Assembly: GCA_017613335.1 (NCBI GenBank)
Contig: JAGAEB010000012.1
Coordinates: 1-16,666 of the forward strand
Direction of reading: 5' to 3'
Length of the DNA: 16,666 nucleotides
DNA from: Methanosarcinaceae archaeon
Lineage (GTDB): Archaea; Halobacteriota; Methanosarcinia; Methanosarcinales; Methanosarcinaceae
Under the pieces are notes generated by a model. The model did no database searches and was not told where the DNA came from. It saw nothing but the letters and a program-made list of their open reading frames with translations. Shown here one piece after another: positions 1 through 7,106 of this stretch. Position numbers and translations under genes: made by a program. Within the stretch, counting starts at the first letter, position 1. The number at the start of each line of letters is the position of its first letter.

Positions 1-121
1 AGATCAACAAATACGAAACGGTCGGAAACAGATCAACAAATACGAAACGGTCGGAAACAGATCAACAAATACGAAACGGATCGGAAAACAGATCAGACAA
101 CTCTGAAACGTATCGGCAGGA
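1..121. repeat. 29-bp tandem repeat, truncated by the left edge
   Basis: Two identical 29-bp units occupy 1-29 and 30-58, beginning agatcaacaaatacgaaacg. A third unit at 59-89 has two inserted bases, and a diverged fourth lies at about 90-121. The units are contiguous with no spacers, and the array ends about 30 bp before the start of the permease gene. The array may extend left of the window. The strand shown is rich in A and poor in T. No function is evident. Confidence 0.9.
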
Positions 122-149
122 AATACCGTAATCTCATAAAGGAATAGAT

Positions 150-1259
150 ATGAAAATATCCGGATCAGCCGTATCTTCATTTATTAAAAAGGATCCTGTT
201 CTTGTTTTTTCTCTGGTTTTGGCGGCAATGACGCTCCCTCTCAGAAAACCGGAGCCGGAGGATTTTGATTTCGATGTCCTGATCCTGCTTTTTGATCTCA
301 TGATCATCATCGGCGCCTTTTCGGAGCTCCATGTTCCGGATTATCTGGCTGTCCGCCTGATCAGAAAATGCGGCAATACGCGTCTTCTTTCCGCTGTTCT
401 TGTCATGTCAGTCTGGTTTTCATCGATGTTTCTCACGAACGACGTGGCGCTTATGACTTTTGTCCCGCTGACGCTCATCGTTTCCCGGAAAACGGATATC
501 GATGTTCTTCCGGTCGTCGTCCTGCAGACGCTTGCCGCCAATATCGGAAGCGCCCTCATGCCGATGGGAAGCCCCCATAATCTGTTCCTGTATCTTCATT
601 ATGGTCTGGGATTTACAGAAATGGTCATCCTTCTGGCGCCGTTCGTCTGCGTCTCATCCGTCATCCTTTTCGCCCTTCTGCTGAAAGAACCGGCCGGAGA
701 AACAAAAACGACCCAGGAAATCCCTGAGACCGGATCGACGGCGATCATCGGTGTTTACGGACTGCTTTTTGCCGTCACCGTCCTTTCAGTTGCCCATATC
801 GTTTTGCCTGCGGTCGTGTTCATCATCACGGTCGTTCTGACGCTGCTTCTGAAACCGGGCCTTTTCAGGAAAGTAAATTACAGCCTCCTCATCACGTTTG
901 TCTGCTTTTTCATATTTGTTGCGAACGTGTCATCTCTGCCGGACGTCAGGGATTCGCTTTCGGTGCTTCTGGACACGCCGGAAGAAACATATATTGTTGC
1001 CGTCATCGCTTCTCAGATCATCAGCAATGTTCCCGCGTCCATCCTTCTTTCAGGATTTACACCGCATGCCGGCGCACTCATCAACGGCGCCAACGTCGGC
1101 GGTATGGGAACAGTTATCGCCTCGATGGCATCCGTCATCACCTATAAGCTCTATACAGCGGAATTTCCGGGCGAATCGGTCCGTTTCCTGAAGAAATTCA
1201 CGATCTATAACCTGATCGTTCTGATCCCGGTCAGCCTTATCATTTATTTCACCATCTGA
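150..1259 (+). CDS. ArsB/SLC13-type anion permease (citrate-transporter-like domain)
   Basis: A 369-residue polytopic membrane protein of the ion-transporter superfamily that includes ArsB, NhaD and the SLC13/DASS carriers. The fold has two inverted repeats, each with a re-entrant hairpin that binds substrate. Visible marks are a TNDVA motif at about residues 96-100, AANIGSALMPMGSPHN at about 129-144, and in the second half SNVPAS followed by NGANVGGMGT. These correspond to the paired hairpin motifs of the superfamily. Many hydrophobic stretches of 18-22 residues alternate with short loops, and there is a charged linker near residue 180-195. At 369 residues it is shorter than typical 420-460-residue members, so one or two peripheral helices may be missing. 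An AAAGGA Shine-Dalgarno about 8 nt before ATG 150 supports the start. The substrate (arsenite, dicarboxylate, sulfate or sodium/proton) cannot be told from sequence. It is not next to arsenic genes. Confidence 0.75.
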   Translation: MKISGSAVSSFIKKDPVLVFSLVLAAMTLPLRKPEPEDFDFDVLILLFDLMIIIGAFSELHVPDYLAVRLIRKCGNTRLLSAVLVMSVWFSSMFLTNDVALMTFVPLTLIVSRKTDIDVLPVVVLQTLAANIGSALMPMGSPHNLFLYLHYGLGFTEMVILLAPFVCVSSVILFALLLKEPAGETKTTQEIPETGSTAIIGVYGLLFAVTVLSVAHIVLPAVVFIITVVLTLLLKPGLFRKVNYSLLITFVCFFIFVANVSSLPDVRDSLSVLLDTPEETYIVAVIASQIISNVPASILLSGFTPHAGALINGANVGGMGTVIASMASVITYKLYTAEFPGESVRFLKKFTIYNLIVLIPVSLIIYFTI

Positions 1260-1386
1260 AGGCCGGAAAATGCAGGCAGTATTTCACAGAGCCGGATGCG
1301 CAGTACTTTCACTCCGCACGGGCCGGCCTCAAATAGGAAAAAGAAACAGAAAGACCATATCAGACTTATGAAAACGTGTGATCACG

Positions 1387-1875
1387 ATGAATAATGATTT
1401 TGAGCGGATGATCGTTAAATCTTTCAATGATTATTTTACGGAAAATCACATCCGCGGCATTTCCCACAGGCTGAAACAGCATCGTTTCACGCCGCAGTTC
1501 ATGGATATCCTGGTAGATTCCCTCAACCCCGATTATTATCTCGGCATCGAGTGCAAGAGCATTTCTGTTGAAAAAGGTGCCAAGGCGCTTTATTTCACGC
1601 AGCATTTCACGGAAGACAAAAACGGCGTTCACCAGATCGAAAGGATCTCCGGTTTTCTCGAACTGTCAGGCAGGAGAGGCTTTCTGGCGGTGGAACTCCG
1701 TTTCGGCGCGGGACACGGCAGGAAAGCATATGCGATCCCGTGGCCGGTTCTGCAGGAAAGATATAAGACAGAGCTCAAATTCACGATCGAGGAGATCTCT
1801 CAGTTCCCGGAGATCACAAGATCGGGCGGACGCTATCGCGTAACACCTGACGTCTGGCAGTATGACCGGACATGA
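1387..1875 (+). CDS. Hjc-like PD-(D/E)XK nuclease (probable Holliday junction resolvase family)
   Basis: A 162-residue soluble protein. An N-terminal glutamate (E6, in DFERMIVKSF), D40 (in QFMDIL) and E55-C-K57 (in GIECKSI) have the order and spacing of the E, D and ExK active site of archaeal Holliday junction resolvases and other PD-(D/E)XK nucleases. The following segment HQIERISGFLELSGRRGFLA resembles the Hjc stretch after the active site, where a helix packs against GGIPVLA-like strands. It is about 30-40 residues longer than Hjc from Pyrococcus or Sulfolobus, mainly at the C terminus. The start is ATG 1387; an in-frame GTG at 1378 would add three residues, and neither has a strong ribosome site. 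The next gene is a DHH exonuclease, so a repair role fits, but 213 bp and a new promoter separate them. A divergent nuclease with another substrate remains possible. Confidence 0.62.
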   Translation: MNNDFERMIVKSFNDYFTENHIRGISHRLKQHRFTPQFMDILVDSLNPDYYLGIECKSISVEKGAKALYFTQHFTEDKNGVHQIERISGFLELSGRRGFLAVELRFGAGHGRKAYAIPWPVLQERYKTELKFTIEEISQFPEITRSGGRYRVTPDVWQYDRT

Positions 1876-1995
1876 GTTTCCGAGGAAGTCTGAAGAGAGA
1901 AATCTGAGAGACAACAGGATCAGGAAGATCACAGAGAGCAGAAGGATCGATATGGGAAATCAGAAGAGTCATAAGACAGGTCCTGCGGACTTTCA

Positions 1996-2010
1996 GGAAA
2001 TTATATTAAC
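1996..2010 (+). promoter_or_regulatory. TATA-box candidate for the DHH exonuclease gene
   Basis: The sequence ggaaattatattaac has an AT core TTATATTA at 2001-2008 within GC-rich flanks and purine-rich bases upstream that could serve as a BRE. Transcription would start near 2030, giving a leader of about 58 nt that contains the GGAGG ribosome site at 2080-2084. This is inferred from archaeal promoter rules and not tested. Confidence 0.45.
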
Positions 2011-2088
2011 AGAAATCACGTTCTGTCCGCATTCGGGCTGACTTTCCGGCTTCTGCCGTCTGAACTTCAGTCCGGCCCCGGAGGAAAA

Positions 2089-3627
2089 ATGTTGTCAGAA
2101 TCCAGTTCATCGGTGACGGAATCATCACGGCCGTCCGGAACGGACGCGCCCGGTCCGGAAGAGGCAGGCCCGGCAGGGACGTGTCCGTCGGAAGTTTATC
2201 TGAAACTCAAGGAAAGGGCATCGGTCTGCGCAGCGGAGATCAGAAAATACCGCGGCGTCAGGCTCATTTCGCACATCGATGCGGACGGTATCACGTCTGC
2301 GGCGATCATGCGTCTGGCTTTTGAAAGAGCAGGCATTCCGTGCGAGGCGTCCTATATCAGAAAACTGGATGAACCGGTCATGGCGCAGCTTCTGAAAGAG
2401 CGTGAAGAAGACCCTTCCCGGAATGAAGACATCCTCCTTTTTACAGATCTGGGAAGCGCTATGGCGGATTATCTCGTCGATCACCGTCTGACGGCTGTCG
2501 TGGCTGATCATCACCAGCCTTCCGGGCGTCCGGAGAATATTTCCGGTGATTCGTCGACTTTTCCTTTTCATCTGAATCCGCATCTTTTCGGGGCGAACGG
2601 CTCTTATGAGATCTCCGGCTCAGGGGTTTCCTATATCCTGGCTTCCGCGCTGATCGGGGAAAAAGCCCGCGATCTGGCATCTCTTGCGATCGTCGGCGCG
2701 GTCGGCGATATGCAGAACAGGAAATACGGCAAATTTGTCAGCGTCAACCGCGAGATCCTTGAAGAAGGCGTTGCGGCAGGCGTTCTGGGATATGGTCCCG
2801 ACCTGGGTCTTTTCGGAAAACAGACGAGACCTGTTTACCGCATCCTTCAGTATTCATCAGAACCGTATCTGCCCGGACTCACGGGCGACGAAGAAGCCTG
2901 CATCCGTTTCCTTGAAAAAACGAATATCGCATACAACAAGGAAGAAGGCGCACGCCTCTGGATCGAGCTCTCCGTCGATGAAAAGAGAAAACTCATCACA
3001 GCGCTCATCAGTTATTGTCTTGAAAAAAAATTCCCGTCCCGGAAAGCCGAATCGATCGTCCGCGAGTGTTATACGCTCCTTCGCGAAAAACAGGGAACGG
3101 AAATGCGCGACGCCTCGGAATTTGCGACGCTTCTGAACGCGACCGGCCGGTACGACTGCGCCGACATCGGCGTCAGCGTCTGCATGGGAGACCGCTGCGA
3201 AGCTTATGACCGGGCCTGCACGCTGCTTTCCGAACACCGGAAGAATCTCGTCAACGGCCTCAATTTCGTCAAAGAACACGGCGTCGAACAGATGCAGAAC
3301 ATCCAGTATTTCTATTCGGGTTCCGAGATCAAGGAAACGATCGTCGGCATCATCGCCGGCATGTCGTCGTCTCTGGAGTCTGTCGACCGCAGAAAACCGA
3401 TCTTCGGGCTTGCCGATGCCGAAGACGGGATCAAGGTCTCCGGCAGAGGCACGCAGGACCTGATCAGAAGAGGCCTCAATCTTTCCCGGGCCATGACGGA
3501 AGTTTCGGAAGCCTGCGGCGGTGTCGGCGGCGGCCATGATATTGCGGCGGGCGCGACCGTTCCGAAAGAGAATATGGAAAAATTCCTTAAGATCATGGAT
3601 CTTTACATCGGCATGCAGATGAAATGA
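2089..3627 (+). CDS. DHH-family (RecJ-like) single-strand exonuclease
   Basis: A 512-residue DHH/DHHA1 phosphoesterase of the archaeal RecJ-like group. The catalytic motifs are in order: HIDADG at 62-67, DLGS starting at D120, DHH at 140-142, and VGD near 205-207. These bind two metal ions. The C-terminal DHHA1 domain ends with GGVGGGHDIAAG at about 477-488, the substrate-binding loop. Archaeal relatives (RecJ/GAN) degrade single-stranded DNA or RNA and some associate with the replicative GINS/MCM complex; which subtype this is cannot be fixed by eye. The first 35 residues are rich in Ser, Pro, Gly and Glu and look disordered, with no counterpart in the family. GGAGG at 2080-2084, 4 nt from ATG 2089, supports this start even so. 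The stop codon lies in a 21-bp sequence duplicated 27 bp downstream (see repeats). Confidence 0.88.
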   Translation: MLSESSSSVTESSRPSGTDAPGPEEAGPAGTCPSEVYLKLKERASVCAAEIRKYRGVRLISHIDADGITSAAIMRLAFERAGIPCEASYIRKLDEPVMAQLLKEREEDPSRNEDILLFTDLGSAMADYLVDHRLTAVVADHHQPSGRPENISGDSSTFPFHLNPHLFGANGSYEISGSGVSYILASALIGEKARDLASLAIVGAVGDMQNRKYGKFVSVNREILEEGVAAGVLGYGPDLGLFGKQTRPVYRILQYSSEPYLPGLTGDEEACIRFLEKTNIAYNKEEGARLWIELSVDEKRKLITALISYCLEKKFPSRKAESIVRECYTLLREKQGTEMRDASEFATLLNATGRYDCADIGVSVCMGDRCEAYDRACTLLSEHRKNLVNGLNFVKEHGVEQMQNIQYFYSGSEIKETIVGIIAGMSSSLESVDRRKPIFGLADAEDGIKVSGRGTQDLIRRGLNLSRAMTEVSEACGGVGGGHDIAAGATVPKENMEKFLKIMDLYIGMQMK

Positions 3628-3652
3628 TCTGACATCGGCATGCAGATGAAAT
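3605..3652. repeat. Duplicated 21-bp sequence across the DHH gene stop codon
   Basis: The 21 bases at 3605-3625, encoding the end of the exonuclease (YIGMQMK and the first base of the stop), recur exactly at 3632-3652 with a period of 27 bp. The second copy is outside the gene. This looks like a recent local tandem duplication and leads directly into the 21-22-bp array that follows. Confidence 0.9.
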
Positions 3653-3667
3653 TCAAATCCCGGTTTT

Positions 3668-3765
3668 CATGCAGAGCATCACGGCTCTCATACAGAACAT
3701 CACGGTTCTCATGCAGGAACATCACGATTCTCATGCAGAGCATCGCGGTTTTCATAAAAAGACCA
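3668..3765. repeat. 21-22-bp tandem array between the DHH gene and queC
   Basis: Four units begin at 3668, 3689, 3710 and 3732, each like catgcagagcatcacggttc with small changes, followed by a decayed partial unit from 3753. One unit carries a 1-bp insertion. The array fills most of the 173-bp gap before queC, so any queC promoter must lie within or beside it. I see no clear TATA box in the gap. Confidence 0.85.
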
Positions 3766-3800
3766 TGCGATCTGAAAAGCGGGTTTTCTGAGGTATTACA

Positions 3801-4514
3801 ATGGTTTCAAAAGTGGTCTGTTCGCTCAGCGGCGGTCTCGATTCAACGACGCTCCTTTATCACCTTGTCAGAACATACGGACGCGAAAATGTTTTTGCGA
3901 TCAGTTTCGATTACGGTCAGAAGCATGAGATCGAGCTGAGCCGGGCAGAGAGAACGACAAAAAAACTGGGCGTCGTTCACATGATCGTCCCGATGAAATT
4001 TCTGTCGGACATGGTCGCAGGTGTCAGCTCCATGGTCGCAGGCGGCCTTGATACGCCGACATACGACGACGTCGAAGCAGGCGCGGAAGTGACGACATAT
4101 GTGCCGTACCGGAATCTGATCCTCTCGTCGATCTGTCTGTCGTATGCGGAATCCGTCGGCGCGGACGCCGTCTCTCTCGGGATCCAGTTCGGCGACTACT
4201 GCGGCGACAATTATCATTACTGGGACTGCAGTGAGGATTTCCGCAGGAACCTGCAGGCTGTCTCAGATCTCAACGACAGATGCCGCATAGAGATCCTCAC
4301 GCCGTTCGTCAATAAAACGAAAGCAGAAATCGTTGCCTACGGTATGGCGATAGGCGTTCCGTATGAAGATACCTGGTCCTGCTATGATCCGGAAAAAAGA
4401 GACGGCAGATACTTCCCGTGCGGAAAATGTCCGACGTGCCGGAACAGGCATGACGCGTTTGAAGAAAACGGCCTGGAAGATCCGACGGAAAAAGGCGTCA
4501 AAGGAGATAACTGA
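3801..4514 (+). CDS. queC: 7-cyano-7-deazaguanine (preQ0) synthase QueC
   Basis: A 237-residue PP-loop enzyme that converts 7-carboxy-7-deazaguanine to preQ0 using ATP and ammonia. In archaea preQ0 is inserted into tRNA by archaeal TGT on the way to archaeosine at position 15. The PP-loop SGGLDS is at residues 10-15 (ATP pyrophosphate binding). Four cysteines near the C terminus, C194, C207, C210 and C213 (pattern CGKCPTC), form the structural zinc site that defines QueC. The body also matches the family, for example FDYGQKHEIEL, PYRNLILSS, and GIQFGDYCGDNYHYWDC, where the usual family version reads more like GVNAVDYSGYPDCR. The length is normal. GAGGT at 3790-3794 stands 6 nt before ATG 3801. 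No queD, queE or tgt gene is in the window. Confidence 0.95.
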   Translation: MVSKVVCSLSGGLDSTTLLYHLVRTYGRENVFAISFDYGQKHEIELSRAERTTKKLGVVHMIVPMKFLSDMVAGVSSMVAGGLDTPTYDDVEAGAEVTTYVPYRNLILSSICLSYAESVGADAVSLGIQFGDYCGDNYHYWDCSEDFRRNLQAVSDLNDRCRIEILTPFVNKTKAEIVAYGMAIGVPYEDTWSCYDPEKRDGRYFPCGKCPTCRNRHDAFEENGLEDPTEKGVKGDN

Positions 4515-4545
4515 CGAAACGTTTTCGGAAACCTGTAAATTCTGT

Positions 4546-4568
4546 ATCCGGCCGGGATCTGCCCGGAT
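4546..4568 (+). terminator. Hairpin after queC, possible terminator
   Basis: ATCCGG at 4546-4551 pairs with CCGGAT at 4563-4568, with an alternative inner CCGGG/CCCGG pairing. It lies 32 bp after the queC stop. There is no T-run directly after it, so termination is only suggested by position. Confidence 0.35.
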
Positions 4569-4701
4569 AAATCCGACAAAAATGGTAAGGATTAAATAGA
4601 TTTATCAACGAATAAGGCCATCTAAGCGGCAGAAAAGCGGACTGCGCATGACAGACCTGTCAGACGGTCGCTGCCGGACAGCCACTGCCTCAGGGTCACT
4701 G

Positions 4702-4710
4702 TTACATAAT
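4702..4710 (+). promoter_or_regulatory. TATA-box candidate for sufCB
   Basis: The sequence ttacataat is the most TATA-like stretch close to sufC. It would place the transcript start near 4733, inside the 15-bp repeats, with a leader of about 50 nt. A second AT-rich stretch at 4591-4606 is an alternative. Weak evidence. Confidence 0.25.
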
Positions 4711-4713
4711 CGC

Positions 4714-4758
4714 CGTCATTTTAATCATCATCATTTTGATCACCATCATTTTGATCAC
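4714..4758. repeat. Three 15-bp tandem repeats upstream of sufC
   Basis: Units at 4714-4728 (cgtcattttaatcat), 4729-4743 and 4744-4758 (both exactly catcattttgatcac) are contiguous. They end 25 bp before the sufC start. The identical units carry TGATCA, a palindrome, at intervals of 15 bp. A TATA-like ttacataat sits just upstream at 4702-4710, so the repeats would fall in the sufC leader or around its transcription start. They could be an operator or simply another local repeat. Confidence 0.85.
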
Positions 4759-4783
4759 TAACAAAAACCGGAGATATTTCAGA

Positions 4784-5533
4784 ATGCTTCAGATCGAAGA
4801 TCTTTGTGTAGAGGTCGCCGGCCGTCCTCTTCTTAAAAACGTCAGCCTCACGGTCGAAAAGGGAGAGACCAATGTCCTTTTCGGCCCGAACGGTGCCGGA
4901 AAATCGGCTCTTCTGAGTACGATCATGGGATTCAGCAATTATAAAGTCACATCCGGGAAGATTTTCTTCAAAGGAAAAGATATCACGGATATGCCGATCA
5001 ACGAACGCGCAAAGCTGGGCATGGGTATCATGACCCAGAGACCGCCGAACATCGCCGGTGTCAGGCTCAGAGAGCTGACGGCGATCGTGGCGGAAGGAAA
5101 AGGTCTCGATGTCCGCGAAACGGCTGCAGGGATCGACATGGAGAGATTCCTTGACAGAGACGTCAATGTAGGCTTTTCCGGCGGCGAGATCAAACGGTCC
5201 GAACTGCTTCAGCTGAGCGCCCAGCAGCCGGACATGTTCCTGCTCGATGAGCCGGAATCCGGTGTCGATCCGGTCAATATGGCGCAGGTCGGCACCATGA
5301 TCGCAAAACTGCTTGACGGCGGATCCTCCTGTCCGGCATGCAGAAGAGAAAAATCCGCGCTCATCATCACGCACACAGGCGAAGTCCTGGATTATGTTGA
5401 AGCGGACAAAGCATTCATTCTCTGCAACGGAACGATCATGTGTTCCGGGAACCCGAGAAAACTTCTGAACGAGATCAAAACACAGGGCTATGAGGAGTGT
5501 ATCAAATGCAGGCTGAATCTGACAAAACTGTAA
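4784..5533 (+). CDS. sufC: Fe-S cluster assembly ATPase SufC
   Basis: A 249-residue ABC-type ATPase that works with SufB on the scaffold complex for Fe-S cluster assembly in the cytoplasm. Walker A GPNGAGKS is at 34-41, Q-loop Q85, signature FSGGE at 131-135 (SufC members have this form, followed by KR..ELLQ), Walker B FLLDEPESGVD at 152-162, and H-loop H197. The SufC-typical sequence GMGIMTQRPPNIAGV is present. Start: ATG 4784 has GGAGA 9 nt upstream; an in-frame TTG at 4736 lies in the repeat and is unlikely. Unusual: seven cysteines, with CxxC pairs at C183/C186 (an insertion just before the H-loop strand) and C239/C242 near the C terminus, absent from E. coli SufC. sufB begins 28 nt before this gene ends, so the two are one operon. 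No sufS, sufE or sufD is nearby, which fits the minimal SufBC systems of methanogens. Confidence 0.95.
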   Translation: MLQIEDLCVEVAGRPLLKNVSLTVEKGETNVLFGPNGAGKSALLSTIMGFSNYKVTSGKIFFKGKDITDMPINERAKLGMGIMTQRPPNIAGVRLRELTAIVAEGKGLDVRETAAGIDMERFLDRDVNVGFSGGEIKRSELLQLSAQQPDMFLLDEPESGVDPVNMAQVGTMIAKLLDGGSSCPACRREKSALIITHTGEVLDYVEADKAFILCNGTIMCSGNPRKLLNEIKTQGYEECIKCRLNLTKL

Positions 5534-6771
5534 AAACAGACGCAGGCGTAAAAAATCCGTCCGAGGATGAAAAAACGCAAAAAGCAAAAGCAGCGCTGAC
5601 AAAAGAAGCGGCTTTCGGATACAGTGTCAATCTGGCGAGTTACCGCCTTCCCGAAGAGACGATGAAGGTCGAAAAGCTGACCGATCTCGATGATATCATC
5701 AAAGGAACGCTCCGCACGACCGGCGTCACCGCTGAAACGGATAACAGGAGCGGCAGTTTCCTGATGTACAACAATTCTGTCTCTCACAGTTCAGTCAACG
5801 GCGCAGGCATCGAAGTGATGTCTCTCAGAGAAGCCAGAAAGATCCACGATTGGCTTGAAGATTATTCATGGGGCATCGTTGATTCGGATACGGACAAATA
5901 TACGGCAGAAAGCTGTGTGACGGATGCGGATGGTTATTTCATTCACGTTCTTCCGGGCATCCATGCAGAAAGACCGGTCCAGTCATGTCTGATGATCGGT
6001 ACAGAAGACGGTATGCAGACGGTCCACAACATCATCATCCTTGAAGAAGGCTCTCAGCTTGAAGTGCTGACAGGCTGTGTGACGCATGACGACGTCGACC
6101 GCGCCCTTCACATCGGTGTGACGGAGATCTATATCAAAAAGAATGCCAAACTGACATTCAGCATGATCCACAACTGGGATGAAAACGTCGATGTCCGCCC
6201 GAGGACGAAGATCATGATCGAAGAAGGCGGTCAGCTGACGAACAATTATGTCTGTCTGAGACCCGCAAAATCCGTTCAGTCGAATCCGACGGCCTACCTC
6301 AACGGGAAAGGCGCTTCTGCGTTTTTCAATACGATCGCAGTCGCCTATCCGGGCGCGTCCCTCGATCTCGGCAGTCAGGTCTATCTGAATGCCGAGGGAA
6401 CCAAAACGGAGATCATCTCAAGAACGATGACGCTCGGCGGTGAGATCATTTCCCGCGGAAACATCGTCGGAAACACTGACGGTGTTTACGGCCATCTGGA
6501 GTGCAACGGCCTCGTCCTTGACAAAAACGGCGTTCAGAAAGCCATTCCGGGTCTTGAATCCCATGCCCTTGACGTGGAGCTGACGCATGAAGCCTCCGTC
6601 GGACGCGTGGCGAGAGAACAGGTCGAATACCTCATGGCCCGCGGCCTTGATGAAGAGGAAGCGACAGGACTGATCGTCAGAGGATTCCTGAGCGCAGGTA
6701 TCCCCAACATTCCGGATGAACTCAGGAGAGAGATCGACGAGGTCATGGAAAAAACGAAGAATGCCAACTGA
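5506..6771 (+). CDS. sufB: Fe-S cluster scaffold protein SufB (SufB/SufD family)
   Basis: A 421-residue beta-helix scaffold partner of SufC, on which nascent Fe-S clusters are built. The family core is clear: NIIILEEGSQLEVLTGC at about 175-191, NWDENVDVRPRTKIMIEEGG, TLGGEIISRGNIVG, and the end GFLSAGIPNIPDELRREID. C333 (HLECNG) and E362 (LTHEAS) are 29 residues apart, the same spacing as the functional Cys405 and Glu434 of E. coli SufB, so this is the SufB rather than the SufD type. The first 35 residues are charged and probably disordered. ATG 5506 follows GAGGAG (5492-5497) inside the end of sufC; a GTG at 5497 overlaps that ribosome site and is less likely. The 28-nt overlap points to coupled translation. 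Without a sufD, the complex is probably SufB2C2, as proposed for archaea. Confidence 0.93.
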   Translation: MQAESDKTVKTDAGVKNPSEDEKTQKAKAALTKEAAFGYSVNLASYRLPEETMKVEKLTDLDDIIKGTLRTTGVTAETDNRSGSFLMYNNSVSHSSVNGAGIEVMSLREARKIHDWLEDYSWGIVDSDTDKYTAESCVTDADGYFIHVLPGIHAERPVQSCLMIGTEDGMQTVHNIIILEEGSQLEVLTGCVTHDDVDRALHIGVTEIYIKKNAKLTFSMIHNWDENVDVRPRTKIMIEEGGQLTNNYVCLRPAKSVQSNPTAYLNGKGASAFFNTIAVAYPGASLDLGSQVYLNAEGTKTEIISRTMTLGGEIISRGNIVGNTDGVYGHLECNGLVLDKNGVQKAIPGLESHALDVELTHEASVGRVAREQVEYLMARGLDEEEATGLIVRGFLSAGIPNIPDELRREIDEVMEKTKNAN

Positions 6772-6783
6772 TTTCCCGGGAAA
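6772..6783. promoter_or_regulatory. Perfect 12-bp palindrome upstream of the rubredoxin promoter
   Basis: TTTCCCGGGAAA reads the same on both strands and begins at the base after the sufB stop codon. It lies 7 bp upstream of the TATA candidate. A related site is at 6831-6841. A paired regulator site is possible; the motif is close to words common in this GC-biased genome, so chance is not excluded. Confidence 0.4.
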
Positions 6784-6789
6784 GAGATT

Positions 6790-6800
6790 CTTATATAGAA
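6790..6800 (+). promoter_or_regulatory. TATA box candidate for the rubredoxin gene
   Basis: The sequence cttatatagaa has a good archaeal TATA core, TTATATAG. The transcript would begin near 6818 and have a leader of about 45 nt containing the AAAGGAGAT ribosome site. This gives the rubredoxin gene a promoter separate from sufCB. Confidence 0.55.
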
Positions 6801-6830
6801 ATGATTCCTAATACAACGGTCATAACCGGA

Positions 6831-6841
6831 TTTCCCGGAAA
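6831..6841. promoter_or_regulatory. Second palindrome, downstream of the rubredoxin promoter
   Basis: TTTCC-C-GGAAA is an inverted repeat with a one-base centre, similar to the perfect palindrome at 6772-6783. It would lie in the leader, just before the ribosome site. The two sites bracket the TATA box with centres about 58 bp apart. Confidence 0.35.
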
Positions 6842-6862
6842 ACAATAAAAGGAGATATAAAC

Positions 6863-6994
6863 ATGGCAACATACATCTGCTCTACCTGCGGTTATGAATA
6901 TGACGGCGACGAACCCTTTGAAAGCCTTCCGGACGACTGGGTCTGCCCGGTCTGCGGCGAGCCGAAAAGCCAGTTCATGAAAATGGAAGACTGA
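6863..6994 (+). CDS. Short rubredoxin
   Basis: A 43-residue one-electron carrier with a single iron held by four cysteines: C6, C9, C28 and C31, in CSTCGY and CPVCG. The family words CGYEYD, LPDDWVCPVCG and KSQF are all present, so the identification is firm. Normal rubredoxins have 52-54 residues with 29 residues between the two cysteine pairs; here only 18 separate them. The missing part is the loop usually reading DPxxGDPxxGIxPG. AAAGGAGAT at 6848-6856 precedes ATG 6863 with ideal spacing. In anaerobic archaea rubredoxins often serve superoxide reductase, flavodiiron protein or rubrerythrin; none of these is in the window. Its position after sufB suggests a shared Fe-S or oxidative-stress theme, but the promoter between them argues against a simple operon. 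Confidence 0.93.
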   Translation: MATYICSTCGYEYDGDEPFESLPDDWVCPVCGEPKSQFMKMED

Positions 6995-7024
6995 TCATCT
7001 TTCAGATTCAGAAAAACGGGAACA

Positions 7025-7071
7025 GATCCGGAAAAGGAAGCCTTCAGACGGCCTTCCTGATTTTCCGGATC
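7025..7071 (+). terminator. Long hairpin after rubredoxin, probable terminator or RNA end
   Basis: GATCCGGAAAA at 7025-7035 pairs perfectly with TTTTCCGGATC at 7061-7071, and GGAAGCC at 7036-7042 continues against GGCCTTCC with one bulged base and a 3-base offset. It begins 30 bp after the rubredoxin stop. No T-run follows. It may end the transcript or protect its 3' end. Confidence 0.5.
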
Positions 7072-7106
7072 GGTGTCCCGTATTCAGTCTGTATGGCGGC
7101 GTGAAA

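Noticed and set aside
1952..2041. 29-codon frame between the resolvase-like and DHH genes
   Set aside because: It has no ribosome site, contains the probable TATA box of the next gene, and shows no recognisable features.
4721..5602. Long 293-codon frame opposite sufC
   Set aside because: It is the antisense of a highly conserved gene; high frame openness follows from the codon bias (many frames opposite the other genes look the same, e.g. 2857-3537).
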